A stretch of 64,000 bases of DNA, from the NCBI GenBank assembly GCA_036971615.1, contig JAYKKR010000056.1, forward strand, positions 1 through 64,000. The letters are read 5' to 3'. Position 1 is the stretch's first letter. The number at the start of each line of letters is the position of its first letter. The stretch comes from Amyloporia xantha (taxonomy: Eukaryota; Basidiomycota; Agaricomycetes; Polyporales; Adustoporiaceae). The notes below the pieces were generated by a model that worked only from the letters and a program-made list of their open reading frames with translations, searched no databases and was not told where the DNA came from. Shown one piece after another: positions 49,214 through 60,400 of this stretch. A program made the position numbers and the translations under genes.

Positions 49214-50837
49214 ACCCGTGCCGCGCGGGTTGCCGTGCTAGCATCTACTTACGCAAGTATATACCATCTACCACCCGGACTCTCTCAGAGCGTAGTAGTG
49301 CATCGGATTCGTTCCATTGTTCACTGCATGTCACGCGGCCGCGACGACTGGATATCGTCGCGCTCGCACCGTCGCCACGGACTCTCTTGCATGCTGCATG
49401 TTGCATCTCGCATACTGGTAGTGCTCTCGCTTTCCTTCGCAGACTTTGCCTTCTCTCCTCCCCGCCCACATCCTACCTCCCCTCTCCTTCACGCATGTAT
49501 ATTATGAGAGCTGGAAGCGTATTATCCCCCCGCTGTATCATACTAACCTAACCTCCACCATTATTCCCCGTGGTTGCATCCACCGGCCGCCCCCTTCCAC
49601 AAGTAAGTGTTTCGACCGGTGCTCATCACCGTACGGGGGAGTCCCTGTCCTGCCAAAATAACGCAGTGCGGCAAGGAGGTGGCATATCACGTCAGTGGTC
49701 CCAGCAGGCAGTGGCCAGCCTGTCATGAATGTCATTCCTCGGTCGTTACGTCGCCTGTCAATTGCAATATTAGCTGCGCGACATGTTGATCGCACCCCGA
49801 TCGTGGCGGCGATCAGGCAGGGTCGGCTGGGAGATCGGATCTTGAGCAGACTCTCAGCCTTCAGGCCTCAGGTCCGACCCCTGCCAGGACGGGGGTGGGG
49901 GGCCTGTGTGTGCGTGCGCCATGGTGAGAGGTCGTCGCACGCCGCCGTCTTCCAGTCAAGGGAGTACGTACGCGTCCGTGCGATGGGGTTCCTAAGAGGC
50001 GATGGTGATACGAACAGCACTAGTGGCGGTGGGTGATTCGGATGGGAACACACCGTGCTCTGGATCTGCCTGCACGGGTGTCAGGTGTGGGTGTTTCGCT
50101 GCTTCCGTGTCTGTTCGTCGGTTGCGTTCCATTGTCACAGTCCGCGTGCGACCTGCGAAGTGGCCGTCGCGCTCAGCGGGCACTACTGTAGAGAACGTGC
50201 GCCTCCTCATTAAAAATAACGCCACGCCCGGCGCACGCTGGAGCGTTGTGGCACCATCCCGGCGCATGGCTTCACACGTAAATAATTCAGCAGCCTAGTT
50301 CGGCGCCAGCGCCTCCTGTGATTCGTGTTCCCGGGGACAATAAACTAAAACGTCCCAAGAGTCGCCAGCGTCGCGAGGATCGCCGAAATCGCTGGCGCGG
50401 TGGCAAGGAGTCACGTTGATATCAGATGATTCGTATCTCCAGATGGGGGACATGGCATATGGCGTATAATGATATACTCATGATATGTGCATTTGCGTAG
50501 TGACTGGAATGGGCGGTCTCACCGTATCGGAGCATCCACCAGGATGGATGATCATGGATCACGCCCGTCGACTCGGACGGCGGAGGCTGTGCCAGCTATC
50601 TAGGTCCATCCCGGGAAAAGGAAGCAAAGCGAAGCAGTCCAGCCAACAGCCGCTCAAATGAGGTTGGAAACACCGCACTGGCAACAATGCAGGTGATCTC
50701 CGAGACCACTCCAGCCAGCGCCGCGCAAATTTTTCCCCCAGGCTGTCCGGGAGAACTGCATGCGTCTGCTGGCTACTGGGAATTCGAAGGAAGGTCCAAG
50801 GCGTCAGTGAACCCCCGCCCCGGTTCCGTTGGGTTCA
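49214..50837. other. 1.6-kb intergenic stretch
   Basis: No supported gene or repeat. Composition changes from C-rich to mixed. The right end is the promoter of peptide copy H. Confidence 0.4.
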
Positions 50838-50844
50838 TATAAAA
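50838..50844 (+). promoter_or_regulatory. TATA box of peptide copy H
   Basis: TATAAAA within CATATAAAAGCCG, about 100 bp before the start codon. The CATATAA core followed by GCC/GCT matches the array promoters. Confidence 0.55.
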
Positions 50845-50942
50845 GCCGTGGCCTAGCGGCCTGCACGTTGAAGCAACATCATCACACCGCGCAGCGCACT
50901 ACCACCCAATTGTCCTCTCCCTCTTCCACTCCCATATCGACC

Positions 50943-51177
50943 ATGGTCAAATTCGTCTCTGCTGTCTTTGTCGCTCTCTGCGCGTGCGCCGCCGCGCTCG
51001 CAACACCTATCGCACAACCCGTGGAGGTCGCCCGGGCAGAAGGCGAGTCGCATCCCGGTTTCGCGACCATCGCACGACGTGACTGACGGAGATCCTGCTA
51101 CCCTAGTTCACCGCGCTGCACCCACCGACGCCCTCGTCCTCGCGCCTGCTGACAAGCGCCACGAGAGTGAGTCCTGA
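50943..51177 (+). CDS. Secreted peptide precursor, dispersed copy H
   Basis: On the opposite strand and 15.8 kb from the array. Signal peptide MVKFVSAVFVALCACAAALA, then TPIAQPVEVARAEG. After an intron ending at 51106 comes HRAAPTDALVLAPADKRHE. TPIA matches copy A, APTD-LVLAPADK matches the family tail, and the intron is again phase 1. Two donors are possible in the same phase, a GC at AG-GCGAGT or a GT 14 bases later. The frame can end at 51177 (HESES) or, with one more intron, at 51256. The single HR replaces the dibasic site. It is a clear but distant relative. Confidence 0.68.
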
Positions 51178-54100
51178 CTACGAAGTTTTCTGCACGTCGA
51201 CTTGTCTGACTGACTTCGGCGGTTCCCGCAGGGAGGGACTAGTCGGTGAAATGTGAGTTGGCGTTACTCGTCCGGAGCGCGCACGCATTGTTCACCATTA
51301 ATATTGCGCTCTAAGGAAGCATAAGGTGCATCCTCCGAAGATACCATGTTCCCACTGCCACCACACCATCGTCGTTGTATATGTCCAGATAACTTATTGT
51401 GCGGGGTTGTTGTAGGATTTCGGCAGCGGATCTGCAGTGTACTTTCTTTGTATCCATTCGTTCCATTCGTTCAATTCAGTTGTAGCGCAGAAAACACAGT
51501 ATCGACTTGGGAGGCGCACACGGGCATGAGAAAGTTGGCGAAGCACATCAGTTGCTGGTCTGTGAGACTGTGATGGAGTCATTCATCTTGATGATGAGGC
51601 TTGAGCGCAACTGCGCGTTATCCTCCAGCATCATAGACTCAGATAGAGGCGGTAGCTCGCCATCTGTTGATAGATAAGATGTTTCTCGCACAACGTACCA
51701 ATCGGTGGGGTCTGAAAAAGCCTTGCGGCAGCACTGGCTTGGGCGCACGGCCTCTTCTCTGTTCGGAACCGGATCCGTATGGATTCGATGGAAATGGACA
51801 TTGCATACCAACAGACGTAATTTTTAGACGTACCGGTGGTCATCCAGGCGCCGACCTAGCCAGAAGTGGAATAGACCTGACCATAAGTATGACCGATAAC
51901 TAAAATCATGATCTGTGCTGTGACGCGGAGCCATTCGCACGTTAGGGAGGACGCACGGCAGTCGTGTCAGTAATTTAGACTCACTCCGACGTTTCTCCAC
52001 CCGTGGTTCTGCTCCTCAAATGTCGGATAGACCTTGCGCCGAGCCAGACCTCTGTCCCTTGTGAAGCTGTCAGTTATGCCCAGCGTTCTCCCGGTCGTAC
52101 ACCGCGAGGTCCGCAAAAAGCCCGCGGACCTCAGCTTTGTGGAAGCCCGAGTCAGACTTCCTTCGGCCGTGCCTTGATATTGGAAGTGGGACGTCTTCTA
52201 TATGCGCGCGGTACCTGGCGTTCCATGAACCATCAGCTTCGTGGCGTTCGTTTTCTATGGCTCTCTGTCAAACGGTAGTCAATAGATATCTTTGATTGTT
52301 ACTCGCCATCCTGCGCCTATACATACGCCGAATGGCCCATTCCCACGATAGAATACTTGAGAAAAAAACATACGACATTGAATGCTTGATCGAGCTGGGG
52401 GCGGGAGGGGGGGATTTTTCTCATGGAGTCGGTCTGGCCCATGATGTCTCAGCAGCTTGATGAGATCCACTTCTGAAGAATGACAGCCTATGTTGTGATA
52501 TCAACATAGATGGCGAATAGGACTCGGAGCATCCCTTGTGCGTGAATCAGCTTGCCCAAGGTGACATTCAAATTGAACGTGTTCCTCGAACCTGACGGCA
52601 TCGACGGCTGTAGTAATACATTTCATTCAATCCACCAGTGTAGAACAACGTCCACTTGCCTAAGTTCTGTAGTGTCTGCAATCAATGCTCCCATGGACAG
52701 GGTCTGATTGATGTCCGACTTCTCTCACCGGCATCTGCAATGCTTCTGCGGAACTCGCTGCTGAGCCAGGCTGGGCTGATACATCTGGGAAGAGAGGTCC
52801 GCGTGAACGATGCTAAGTGAATCATACCTCTAACCCCGCTTGAGAAGCCTCGTCAGAAGGCTCGGTCTGATGTAGGAGTTGACCTAGATAAAGCTGAGAA
52901 GCCAGACATGTGAAATAGAGAGAGAAACATCTAACAGTTCCGACTCAATTCGCTCATCATCCGGATTCCCGCTAGATCCGATGTTTGCGAGAGACCTGTC
53001 CGCATGGAGATACGGTTACGGCACGATCTCAGCAAGGGCTAGTTGACGTACGGGACTAAAGCGTTTTACGAGCAATGTAACAAGTCATGTCCATCCGGAA
53101 AACGAAGCCCGACCCTCCCGATAGCCGCATGTCAGGTCGCGTTGTTGCCTCACTATGTTGATTCACCTATGTGAGCATGCGGCGAACAGGTCTTCCGGAC
53201 CTGCGTCTAAACTAGTTAGCATGGAACGTTGGAGAAGGATCAGAGTATACTTACTAAGGTGATCGTTGTCCTAAAGTAGCCCTACAGCAGGAAGCAACAT
53301 AAGCTTAGGTTTCATAGACAATCTGCGGATATGATCCATATACTTTGAGCTAAAGCGTTGTATAAGAAAGCGATACCCAACTTGCCCTGGAGAGTAGCAC
53401 TCACCGGTGAAAAGAACCATATCTCCTTCTGCCCCATTTCCATTCCTCTCATACAGTAGTCCGTAGCACTCCTAATACGAGGACCTCCTCAAACAGCCAC
53501 ACGCGTGGAGAAATGGAGACATACCTTCCTCACACCGTCGTAGGACGCACGTGTTAGTAGCGTACACGTAAGTGCACTATGCATCGTATAGATGGCACTA
53601 ATAAAAGAGCCGATTAACATACAGCCTCAGAAAAGGGCTGTACCTGGGGTCTGAAATTGGTCTAGTTTGAACTTGGACTTTCGATGAGGCCGGACAGGCA
53701 TATGTTCCCAGTACCGCTAGCACATCGAGTCACGAAATCATCAGAGAATTCGGCAGGTTAAAATAGCCCCTGACGGTGGATCACAGTATTTCAATCCATG
53801 TATGAATGTTATGAGGACTTGGGACCGAATATGACCAGGACAGCGGATACGTTAAGTCGGTGAATCTCCTGCCTACCTGATCTGGAAGATCCGGAACGAA
53901 CGTGTCATACCAGACGGCGAGACAGGCAAGACCTCCGCGCATACGCCAAGAGAGATAGAACGCCGTTGGATACAAACAATAAATGAACGTCTCGCAATAG
54001 ACTGTAGACTGACAGACAGACGGAAATATGACAAGAAGGCCCTTAAGCAGTCCCTTGTGAGAGCCACATGGGAAAGGACACTGCAGAACGAGGACAATCT

Positions 54101-54523
54101 GCCGCGCGACTGGGCCCGCGGCAAAACTGAGGTTTTAGTGGGTATCGAGGAAGGACAGTCGGGGGACGAGGGTGTACCGGAGACTGGTTGGCGCGATGAT
54201 GGTACACCTGACTGATCTTACTCAAATTGCCGAGTCCCACACTCCATGCGTAAAGGCATTTCCTCAGTGTGAATACATGGCGAAGGTAGTAGTAAATTCT
54301 CGGAGTCTCGTTTCCTCGAACCGTCAGCGGGGGCTCTAGAGCCTAGAGGCGACTTTGTCGACTGCTAGACCCTGCGCCTTCTTGGCGCAACGCTCCACCA
54401 AAAAAAAAAAGTCGGTGAATCTCGGACGCGTCAGTCACGTGTATCGTTACGCGACGCGTTGCATAGTCACATATAGTCTCGTTCCCACGACCTCCTGGAG
54501 GATGGGCTTCGCGCGCACCCTCC
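51178..54523. other. 3.3-kb stretch without an identifiable gene
   Basis: Only short frames on both strands, with no domain, signal peptide or splice pattern. A run of 12 A occurs at about 54402-54413. Nothing repeated or structured was recognised. Confidence 0.4.
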
Positions 54524-54526
54524 AGA

Positions 54527-54801
54527 CACTGGATGTGGTTTACAATATTTTTGATCGAGACATGGTGAACATATTGTAAAGTTAGTCAAAACATTTTTAG
54601 CATAATCCACTATTTAGTATTTAAGAGATATAACAAATATATTCTACAGACTAGAACATATTGTAAAAGTACTCAAAATGTTAGAATATCAATTGAATAA
54701 TATTAGGATTTTGTTTGCTGTAAAGTGTGAAACTTATTCTGACTGTCTTCAGAATATCTTTAGAATATCCTTGTTGAAAATATTCTAAACCACACCCAGT
54801 G
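54527..54801. mobile_element. CACTA-like MITE, 275 bp
   Basis: The ends are inverted repeats, CACTGGATGTGGTTTACAAT on the left and CACTGGGTGTGGTTTAGAAT (reverse strand) on the right, continuing as ATATTTT. The three bases AGA flank it on both sides (54524-54526 and 54802-54804). Ends starting CACTG with a 3-bp target duplication fit the CACTA/CMC superfamily. The inside is AT-rich with further ACATATTGTAAA-type subterminal repeats and no coding capacity. Confidence 0.75.
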
Positions 54802-54872
54802 AGAAGGTCTGGTGCATTTCGTGCTCGGCATGTAGATATGTGACAATCAGTCACATCACGTGCATTTGACTA

Positions 54873-55073
54873 CATCAGGAAATGTCAAATTTGCCTTAAT
54901 GTACTTATATTGCACTTATCTGTCTTAATAAGAGAATTAAGTGCATTAAGACAAAATTAATACGATCCCTTCACTTTGAAATGGTCTTAAACCAGTCTTA
55001 AATGTCTTAAACAGGACAAAAAGTCGAAAAAAGTGTGATTAAGTGGATAAGTCAAATTTGACATTTGCTGATG
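54873..55073. mobile_element. TA-flanked MITE, 201 bp
   Basis: The left end CATCAGGAAATGTCAAATTT pairs with the right end CAGCAAATGTCAAATTTG read on the other strand, one mismatch aside. The dinucleotide TA stands on each side (54871-54872 and 55074-55075). TA target sites point to the Tc1/mariner superfamily. The inside is AT-rich with several TCTTAA/TTAAGA palindromic words. No coding capacity. Confidence 0.7.
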
Positions 55074-56024
55074 TAATGGGCAACTTGTAAGATGGTCACG
55101 GCTTTGCGTCCTTTGGGGATCCTGGTTGTTACTACATTGATGGTAATCTATCCATTTGTGCTTCTTCTCATGTTCACCATGCTGTTTTACAAGATAATTG
55201 TGTACTGCTTGGTGAAAATGCGAGGAAATACTTCAGCTATGGCGGTCAGGTCGGAAGATGCCGAAGAATATCAGAAACGTGATGCTGTTCATATGTAGGA
55301 TGCAGCTTAATCCCACTGGATATTCTGTTGATAGACTCGGAATTCATAGCTAGCACTGTCCTGGGGCAAAAATCCGTTCACTTATACTAGTAGCGAGAGA
55401 AACAACTGAATCGGCTAGAAATTCCTCGGGAACGTGAGCAACAAGGTCCAAGACCGTGAACTGCTCGTTAGGCGAAAAACTGTTGTGAAGATGTGTCGAG
55501 CGAGCTTACTCAAAAATCCCGTTTTGTTGGCAAAGTGGATGGGAATTCAAGATATCACTTATGACCGTTCTTACCAGGTAAAAGATGCTTGTATAATAAT
55601 GTCATACACTTACATTCTGCGAGGAGAACACCTTGGAACGCTACAAGCAGATCGCACGTCGGAAGGCTGATCGATCGAGTTGATGAACGCCGCCACCAAG
55701 TGGTCGCCTGCAGGCTGCGCCACTCCGCCTGTTCCTTGCCCACGAGTCTCTCTGACTTTCACCCTTATGTCTTTTCAGTGTCTAAATTTCATGGTTCAGA
55801 TTTGATCTACTACAGGATGCTGAACATAATCCTGCATCCACCTCGAGAATTCTCGAGCTCGTCCCAATGCCAGCGAACACCCTGACAAGTTGTTTCACAT
55901 CGCGTATTCCGAGTCTCACAGCCCGAAACTACAAATCAGGTCCACAATGTGGAATCAGATAATCCTGCAGAATTTACTGAGAAACTGATTGTGTATAGTG
56001 ACTCGTAAGTGCTATACAAACAAA
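55074..56024. other. About 950 bp between the TA MITE and the first Helitron
   Basis: A plus-strand frame (55092-55298) starts directly after the MITE and codes for a strongly hydrophobic stretch (LGILVVTTLMVIYPFVLLL). It may be a relic of a membrane protein exon; no partner exons could be joined. Nothing else is supported. Confidence 0.35.
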
Positions 56025-58215
56025 CTAGCGTAGGCCCGTGCTTCGCACGGGGATTATGTTTGTAAGTATTATTGGGTAGCTGAGCGCACTTGCATTCCGA
56101 GTAATACAGGTAATAATTCTGTACGGTGCGCTAGACAGGCAGTATTCCTTATGCTAGTGAACGGTAATCCAATACATGATAGCATTGTATGAACTGGAAC
56201 AAAACTACAGTGATAGTATTGAAAACAAAAAGGAAAAAATGCAGTCTTCTCATAGAGATAGCTATATTGAATTTTATCAGCAGAGGAAAGAAAAGAATTT
56301 GGCGAGTGAAAAAAAGTTAGGACATGGAGTCAGCTCATTGGCTTGCGAGAGTTTCCTCCGAGTCAGAGGTGCTGTGTCTTGCACGCTTCAATGCTTAAGG
56401 CAACTGACTACCTGTGTTTGACTTGGGTGTAAAAGAACTAAGGCTCCAACTATTTAGTTTATGTTTACAGAAAATCAGTATTTAAACAGTAAATAGTATA
56501 TAGATAGTAAATAAACAGTAAATAAATGGTATAAATGGTACATATACATATAAGAAAAAGAAAGCAGTATGTCCTCAAAATCTTCAATAACCCTTTATAC
56601 AACCAACACTCAGTGCCACAGTCTGTGCCTGTGATGAATATCATCAACACAAAGATGGTACAAAAAGAAATTAGTCATGATTTTTCATCAAACTGAGAGT
56701 ATTTCCTTCCTTCTTTCAAATAACTGTGCAAATATCTCCCAATAAAAGTGATTATCTATCAAGTGAAGCCAGTTACATGTGACTTCTGGATGTCAGACCT
56801 GTTCTGGCCTTGTTGGATGCATGATATTTAACATCTCCTAGAAAAAATGTGTCACATCTGTTTACTGTTTACATACTGTTTATTTACCATTTACCGGGGT
56901 AGTGGTAGTTAAACATAAACAGTATACAGTTATAACCATTTATAAACGGTAAATAGATGAAATGGTTGGAGCCTTAAAAAGAACATCCAAACATGAATTT
57001 CCTTCTTTGCAGATCTGTTGGATGCTGCAAGCATGATCATGTATTAGTGATAGTATGAGTAAAAGGTACAACATTACTTGCTGTTTGGTATCAGAGATGC
57101 AATGTTACCAGCAAAAGAGCAAACCAGAATTTCGGCAAGGCCCCAAACCTTGATAGCTGGCCATCTGCGTCACGAAGGACATCAGTCAGTCCTTCATTGA
57201 CCCACGCAACCCACCTCAAAGGAGGTAAAGGAACCCTCTTTTCCTTGTCATTCTTTGACTTGAATCAACTTGAATCTGTTGAGTTCAAACTCGGATTGGA
57301 AGTGGCAGCCAGCCAGCACCTTTCAGATCCAGACAGAATGACATTTACTGTGTCACATCAAAATCGAAGATGAGATTTTTGTTATCTACCGCCGTCATCG
57401 TATGATACCACACACCACGATAACATTGTGCAGAAATCCCAGATGACGCGGACCAGATGGAGTTTTGATCTTCATCGAAGAGCCGTTCCTTTTTGCTCGA
57501 TAGCTACAGCGATAGAAAAGTGGATATTTGGGTGCCATCTACAAACAAATGTCTTTGTAGAGGGTGCAAAGAAGAATGCAAGTGATCAGCCTTTTCGAGA
57601 AGGATGTCAATTTATAGCAAACATTACCTCCGGAGTGATGGCTCTGTAGCCACACCGTCACTTTGGACTTTCGACATCAATGGCCACTTACCGGCGTGTA
57701 CATTCTGCAGCACGGGAAGGTACCTGCTGCGTTGTTTCGCCGTCTTCTCTATATCGAAAAGGATCTGCATCTTCAGAAGGTGCTCGAAGTTAAATTATGA
57801 GACAATTTCAATTCATGTTAGATTATACTCAAATAGGAGGGATGTACAATATAAAGGAGTTCAATAATCTTGCAGATTTGTAGACTTCAAAGAATGCCGC
57901 CGTGTACTCGCTCGAATGGTCGGACTCGTGTTAGGGTTGGCCGTCGTTGGCGATACAGCCTGACAGGATGAATCACATGATCGAGCCGAACAACCTGATT
58001 CAGATTTAACGATGCAATGTCGTATTCTTATACAGTGAGCTAGTGGGCATGCCACAGGTATAGAATACGATAGCTATGCAGGAGGAAGCGGTATGAGCTA
58101 AGAGGACGGTCACCACATCCGCATCCGCCATTGACTGAGCTTCGAACAGCCGCCAGCCAATCAGAACTCTCAGTTGTCTCGCGTGGGAAAGCTTGCAGCT
58201 TTTTTATAATATAGA
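56025..58215 (-). mobile_element. Helitron-like element 1, 2.2 kb
   Basis: Read on the minus strand, the 5' end is TCTATATTATAAAA at 58215. The 3' end is a perfect 7-bp stem hairpin, CCCGTGC-loop-GCACGGG (56035-56051), followed six bases later by CTAG at 56028-56025 and a host T. TC start, 3' hairpin and CTRR end without target duplication are the Helitron signature. No Rep-helicase frame is visible, so it is non-autonomous. It carries a nested hAT MITE. A minus-strand stretch near 57160-57240 (RWVAWVNEGLTDVLRDADG) may be a captured exon I cannot identify. Confidence 0.7.
56439..56976. mobile_element. hAT-type MITE nested in Helitron 1, 538 bp
   Basis: The ends are inverted repeats starting TAAGGCTCCAAC, flanked by the same 8 bp AAAAGAAC on both sides (56431-56438 and 56977-56984). 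The internal flanks are crowded with GTAAATA / TTACTGTTTA words in opposite orientations. The 8-bp duplication places it in the hAT superfamily, but its ends differ from the MITE at 21.1 kb, so it is a separate family. It is non-coding. Confidence 0.85.
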
Positions 58216-58321
58216 CTAGCAGACGCCCGCGCTTCGCTACGGGTTCTCAGTCAGAATACGGAAGAATTTGAGAAGGGGGAATTTCAGTTTAATTTACTGC
58301 AGCACTTGTCAAACAGCTAGA

Positions 58322-58380
58322 GTCTCACATAGGGCCACTCAACTGCCCACCTAGCGGTGGTCAGCTTCGTGGCCCTGTGC
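58322..58380 (+). repeat. 59-bp direct repeat, copy 1
   Basis: Begins GTCTCACATAGGGCCACTCA, has a CCACCTAGCGGTGG palindrome in the middle and ends GGCCCTGTGC. It is repeated at 58491-58549 with about eight changes. Both lie near the 3' end of Helitron 2. Confidence 0.75.
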
Positions 58381-58490
58381 CTATGTCGAATTTAAAGTGA
58401 ATAAATGTAAGATAGTCATGTACACATTATATCTACTACGGCATGGCAGACTCGGGCAGGTGGCTTCAGTCAAAAAGATAAATGTATGCA

Positions 58491-58549
58491 GTCTCATGTA
58501 GGGCCACTCAGCCGCCCACCTAACGGTGGTCGGCTTCATGGCCCCACGC
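58491..58549 (+). repeat. 59-bp direct repeat, copy 2
   Basis: Second copy of the repeat at 58322-58380. Most differences are transitions, and the palindrome is kept as CCACCTAACGGTGG. Confidence 0.75.
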
Positions 58550-58789
58550 ATGCTGGTGATGCAATTGGACATGTGTTAGAGACGTGAGTCAACTGCTGTT
58601 GAGCTTCACATGCACAACATTCTCACTCATGCTGTTGTGGTTGATCAAGCAGTTTGTCACAGCTGGTGATTTGGTGAAGTTACCATAGCCACATCTTGTG
58701 TGTGATATTATGCCCTCCTCTACATACTGTCACGGTAATAATCAGTATCCACTAAACCACCCAGCAAGAAAATAAGGGCACAATGCAAA

Positions 58790-59610
58790 GTGCAGGGGAG
58801 GAGGGGGAGGAGACAGCTGAACTCACTGATCACCTTGTACTGGCCGGTGACCACAACCACAACCACGACGACCTCACGCGAGTCGAGCACAGTCATGACA
58901 CCGACGGTGAGTGCCACGTGCGGGACGGCAGCGATGTCATTGTTGAAGAAACGGGCTTTGGCGAGGATGGTGTCATAGGCAAGGGAGGAGCCTGTGTGTG
59001 GGAAGAGAGAGGGGGGTCCAGCTCAGTGAAAAGGGATGCGAAGGGTAGCTTGCTATGAGATAAAAGGACAGCAGCTTACCAGGCTCATTAAAGGTAATGT
59101 GCCTGTCCTCGCTGATGCCACTGAGGAAAAGCTCGATGCCACTGAGGAAAAGCTCGATGCCACCGTACAACTTGATTTTTGCCTTGTACGGGTTGTCCTT
59201 GCCAATGAGTCCTTGGTGTTTCCCCAATGATGTTCACCTGTGAGGGCAGGATGTCGACTGGGAGGGAGCCAAGGGAGTCAGCAGGTGCAAAAAACCAAAC
59301 AACGGGGAGACGTGCCATGCAGTAAGAACTCGCAGAACATGAAGGTGTAGTAGGGCTCGGAGTGGTCCCACAGAACCCCAACAGACTGGTCCATGTTGGA
59401 TATCACTGTGTTCTTGAATCTGCACAAGGGGAAGGTGTATATCAGTGAAACAGAGGGGGAAAGCGAAGCTAGCCGGGTGCATGAGAGTTTGCCCTCTTTG
59501 ACGGATTTCAATGAGGTGCTTGGAGGTCGGGATGGGGGAGGAGCTGGTCGGCGGTAACAACCCATCCGGTCCCAGTGAAGCCGCAGCTGGCGGTTTGGTG
59601 CTTTCCAGAT
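58790..59610 (-). pseudogene. Captured glucosamine-6-phosphate deaminase (NagB) fragment
   Basis: NagB turns glucosamine-6-phosphate into fructose-6-phosphate and ammonia. On the minus strand one reads SSSPIPTSKHLI, VKEGKLS, SNMDQSVGVLWDHSEPYYTF, VDILPSQVNI, YGGIELFLSGI, SEDRHITFNEPG, YDTILAKARFFNNDIAAVPH and ALTVGVMTVLDSREVVV, in NagB order with introns kept. Damage: a 21-nt tandem duplication repeats GIELFLS; a frame slip occurs after QVNIIG; the segment between GSSLA and YDT (normally holding TRIKTL) is missing; and the gene is cut off after TGQYKVI. It is therefore a dead genomic fragment carried by Helitron 2, not a retrocopy. Confidence 0.8.
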
Positions 59611-59899
59611 GTGACCATGCTTCTCCACAACGGAAATAGTGAGACTTGTTGATGCAAGAGGAACAGAAGAAACAGGTGCTGGCGACGACGATCGGTGCTG
59701 GGTGTGCATGGTCTGTGGTGCCCCCGTTCTCAAAGCCGTCCTCCGCCCACGGCAGGCTGTGCGAGTGTGAACGTCGAACGACCATGCCGCCCGCGCACGC
59801 ACAGCGCGTTCATCTCCGCGTTGCTCCTCCGCCCGTCCCGCTCCTTCGGCCCAACCCAGAGTCCGTGTCTGCATCCCCGCCCTCACCCCCTCCAACGTC

Positions 59900-60400
59900 C
59901 TCGCCCATCATCCGCTGGCTATACACGCTCGCATTGGGGCTGGCTGCCGCGCTCGGGGTTAAAGTCCCAGCTCTCCACCGTTCCGTGCGTCATCACCGAC
60001 GGTTGCCGCCGCGGCTCCATCTGCGACGCCAGCAGTGGCAGCCCTTGCCGCACCGCCCCGACCAAAAAAAGCCCCTTCCGCCGCGCCCCGCGGAACAGGG
60101 GAGTTGCAAGCAGCTGCTGCGCCATCGGCCACCCCACGGGGTCCTTCTCCAGGCAGCTCGTGACGATGTCCTGCAGCGCACGCGAGTACGTGTGCGCGCC
60201 GGCGGAGCGGTCGAGCATCGGTAGGGCATTGCACACAGTCTGCGGGGAGAGCAGCGAGCGCGGTGATCCCGAACGACCAGATGTTCGCCGAGGCGTCGTA
60301 CGTGCGCCCGTTGCTGACCTCCGGCGCCATGCAGCAGGGCAGCCAGCTGGCATGAACCGGATGCGGCTGCGGTCCCGCGCGCTATACATCGTTCGCATGA
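59900..60400 (-). pseudogene. Captured STE20/FRAY-type kinase fragment
   Basis: Minus-strand reading gives CCMAPEVSNGRTYDASANIW, SFGITALA, then HTYSRALQDIVTSCLEKDP, QQLLATPLFRGARRKG, LPLLASQMEPRRQPS and HGTVESWDFNPE. These are kinase subdomains VIII-XI and the start of the C-terminal tail of the STE20 subfamily related to Fray/OSR1. The N-lobe, HRD and DFG parts are absent, and sequence between subdomains IX and X is shortened. It lies upstream of the NagB fragment in the same orientation inside Helitron 2, and the intact parent gene must be elsewhere. It could still be transcribed, but not as an active kinase. Confidence 0.75.
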
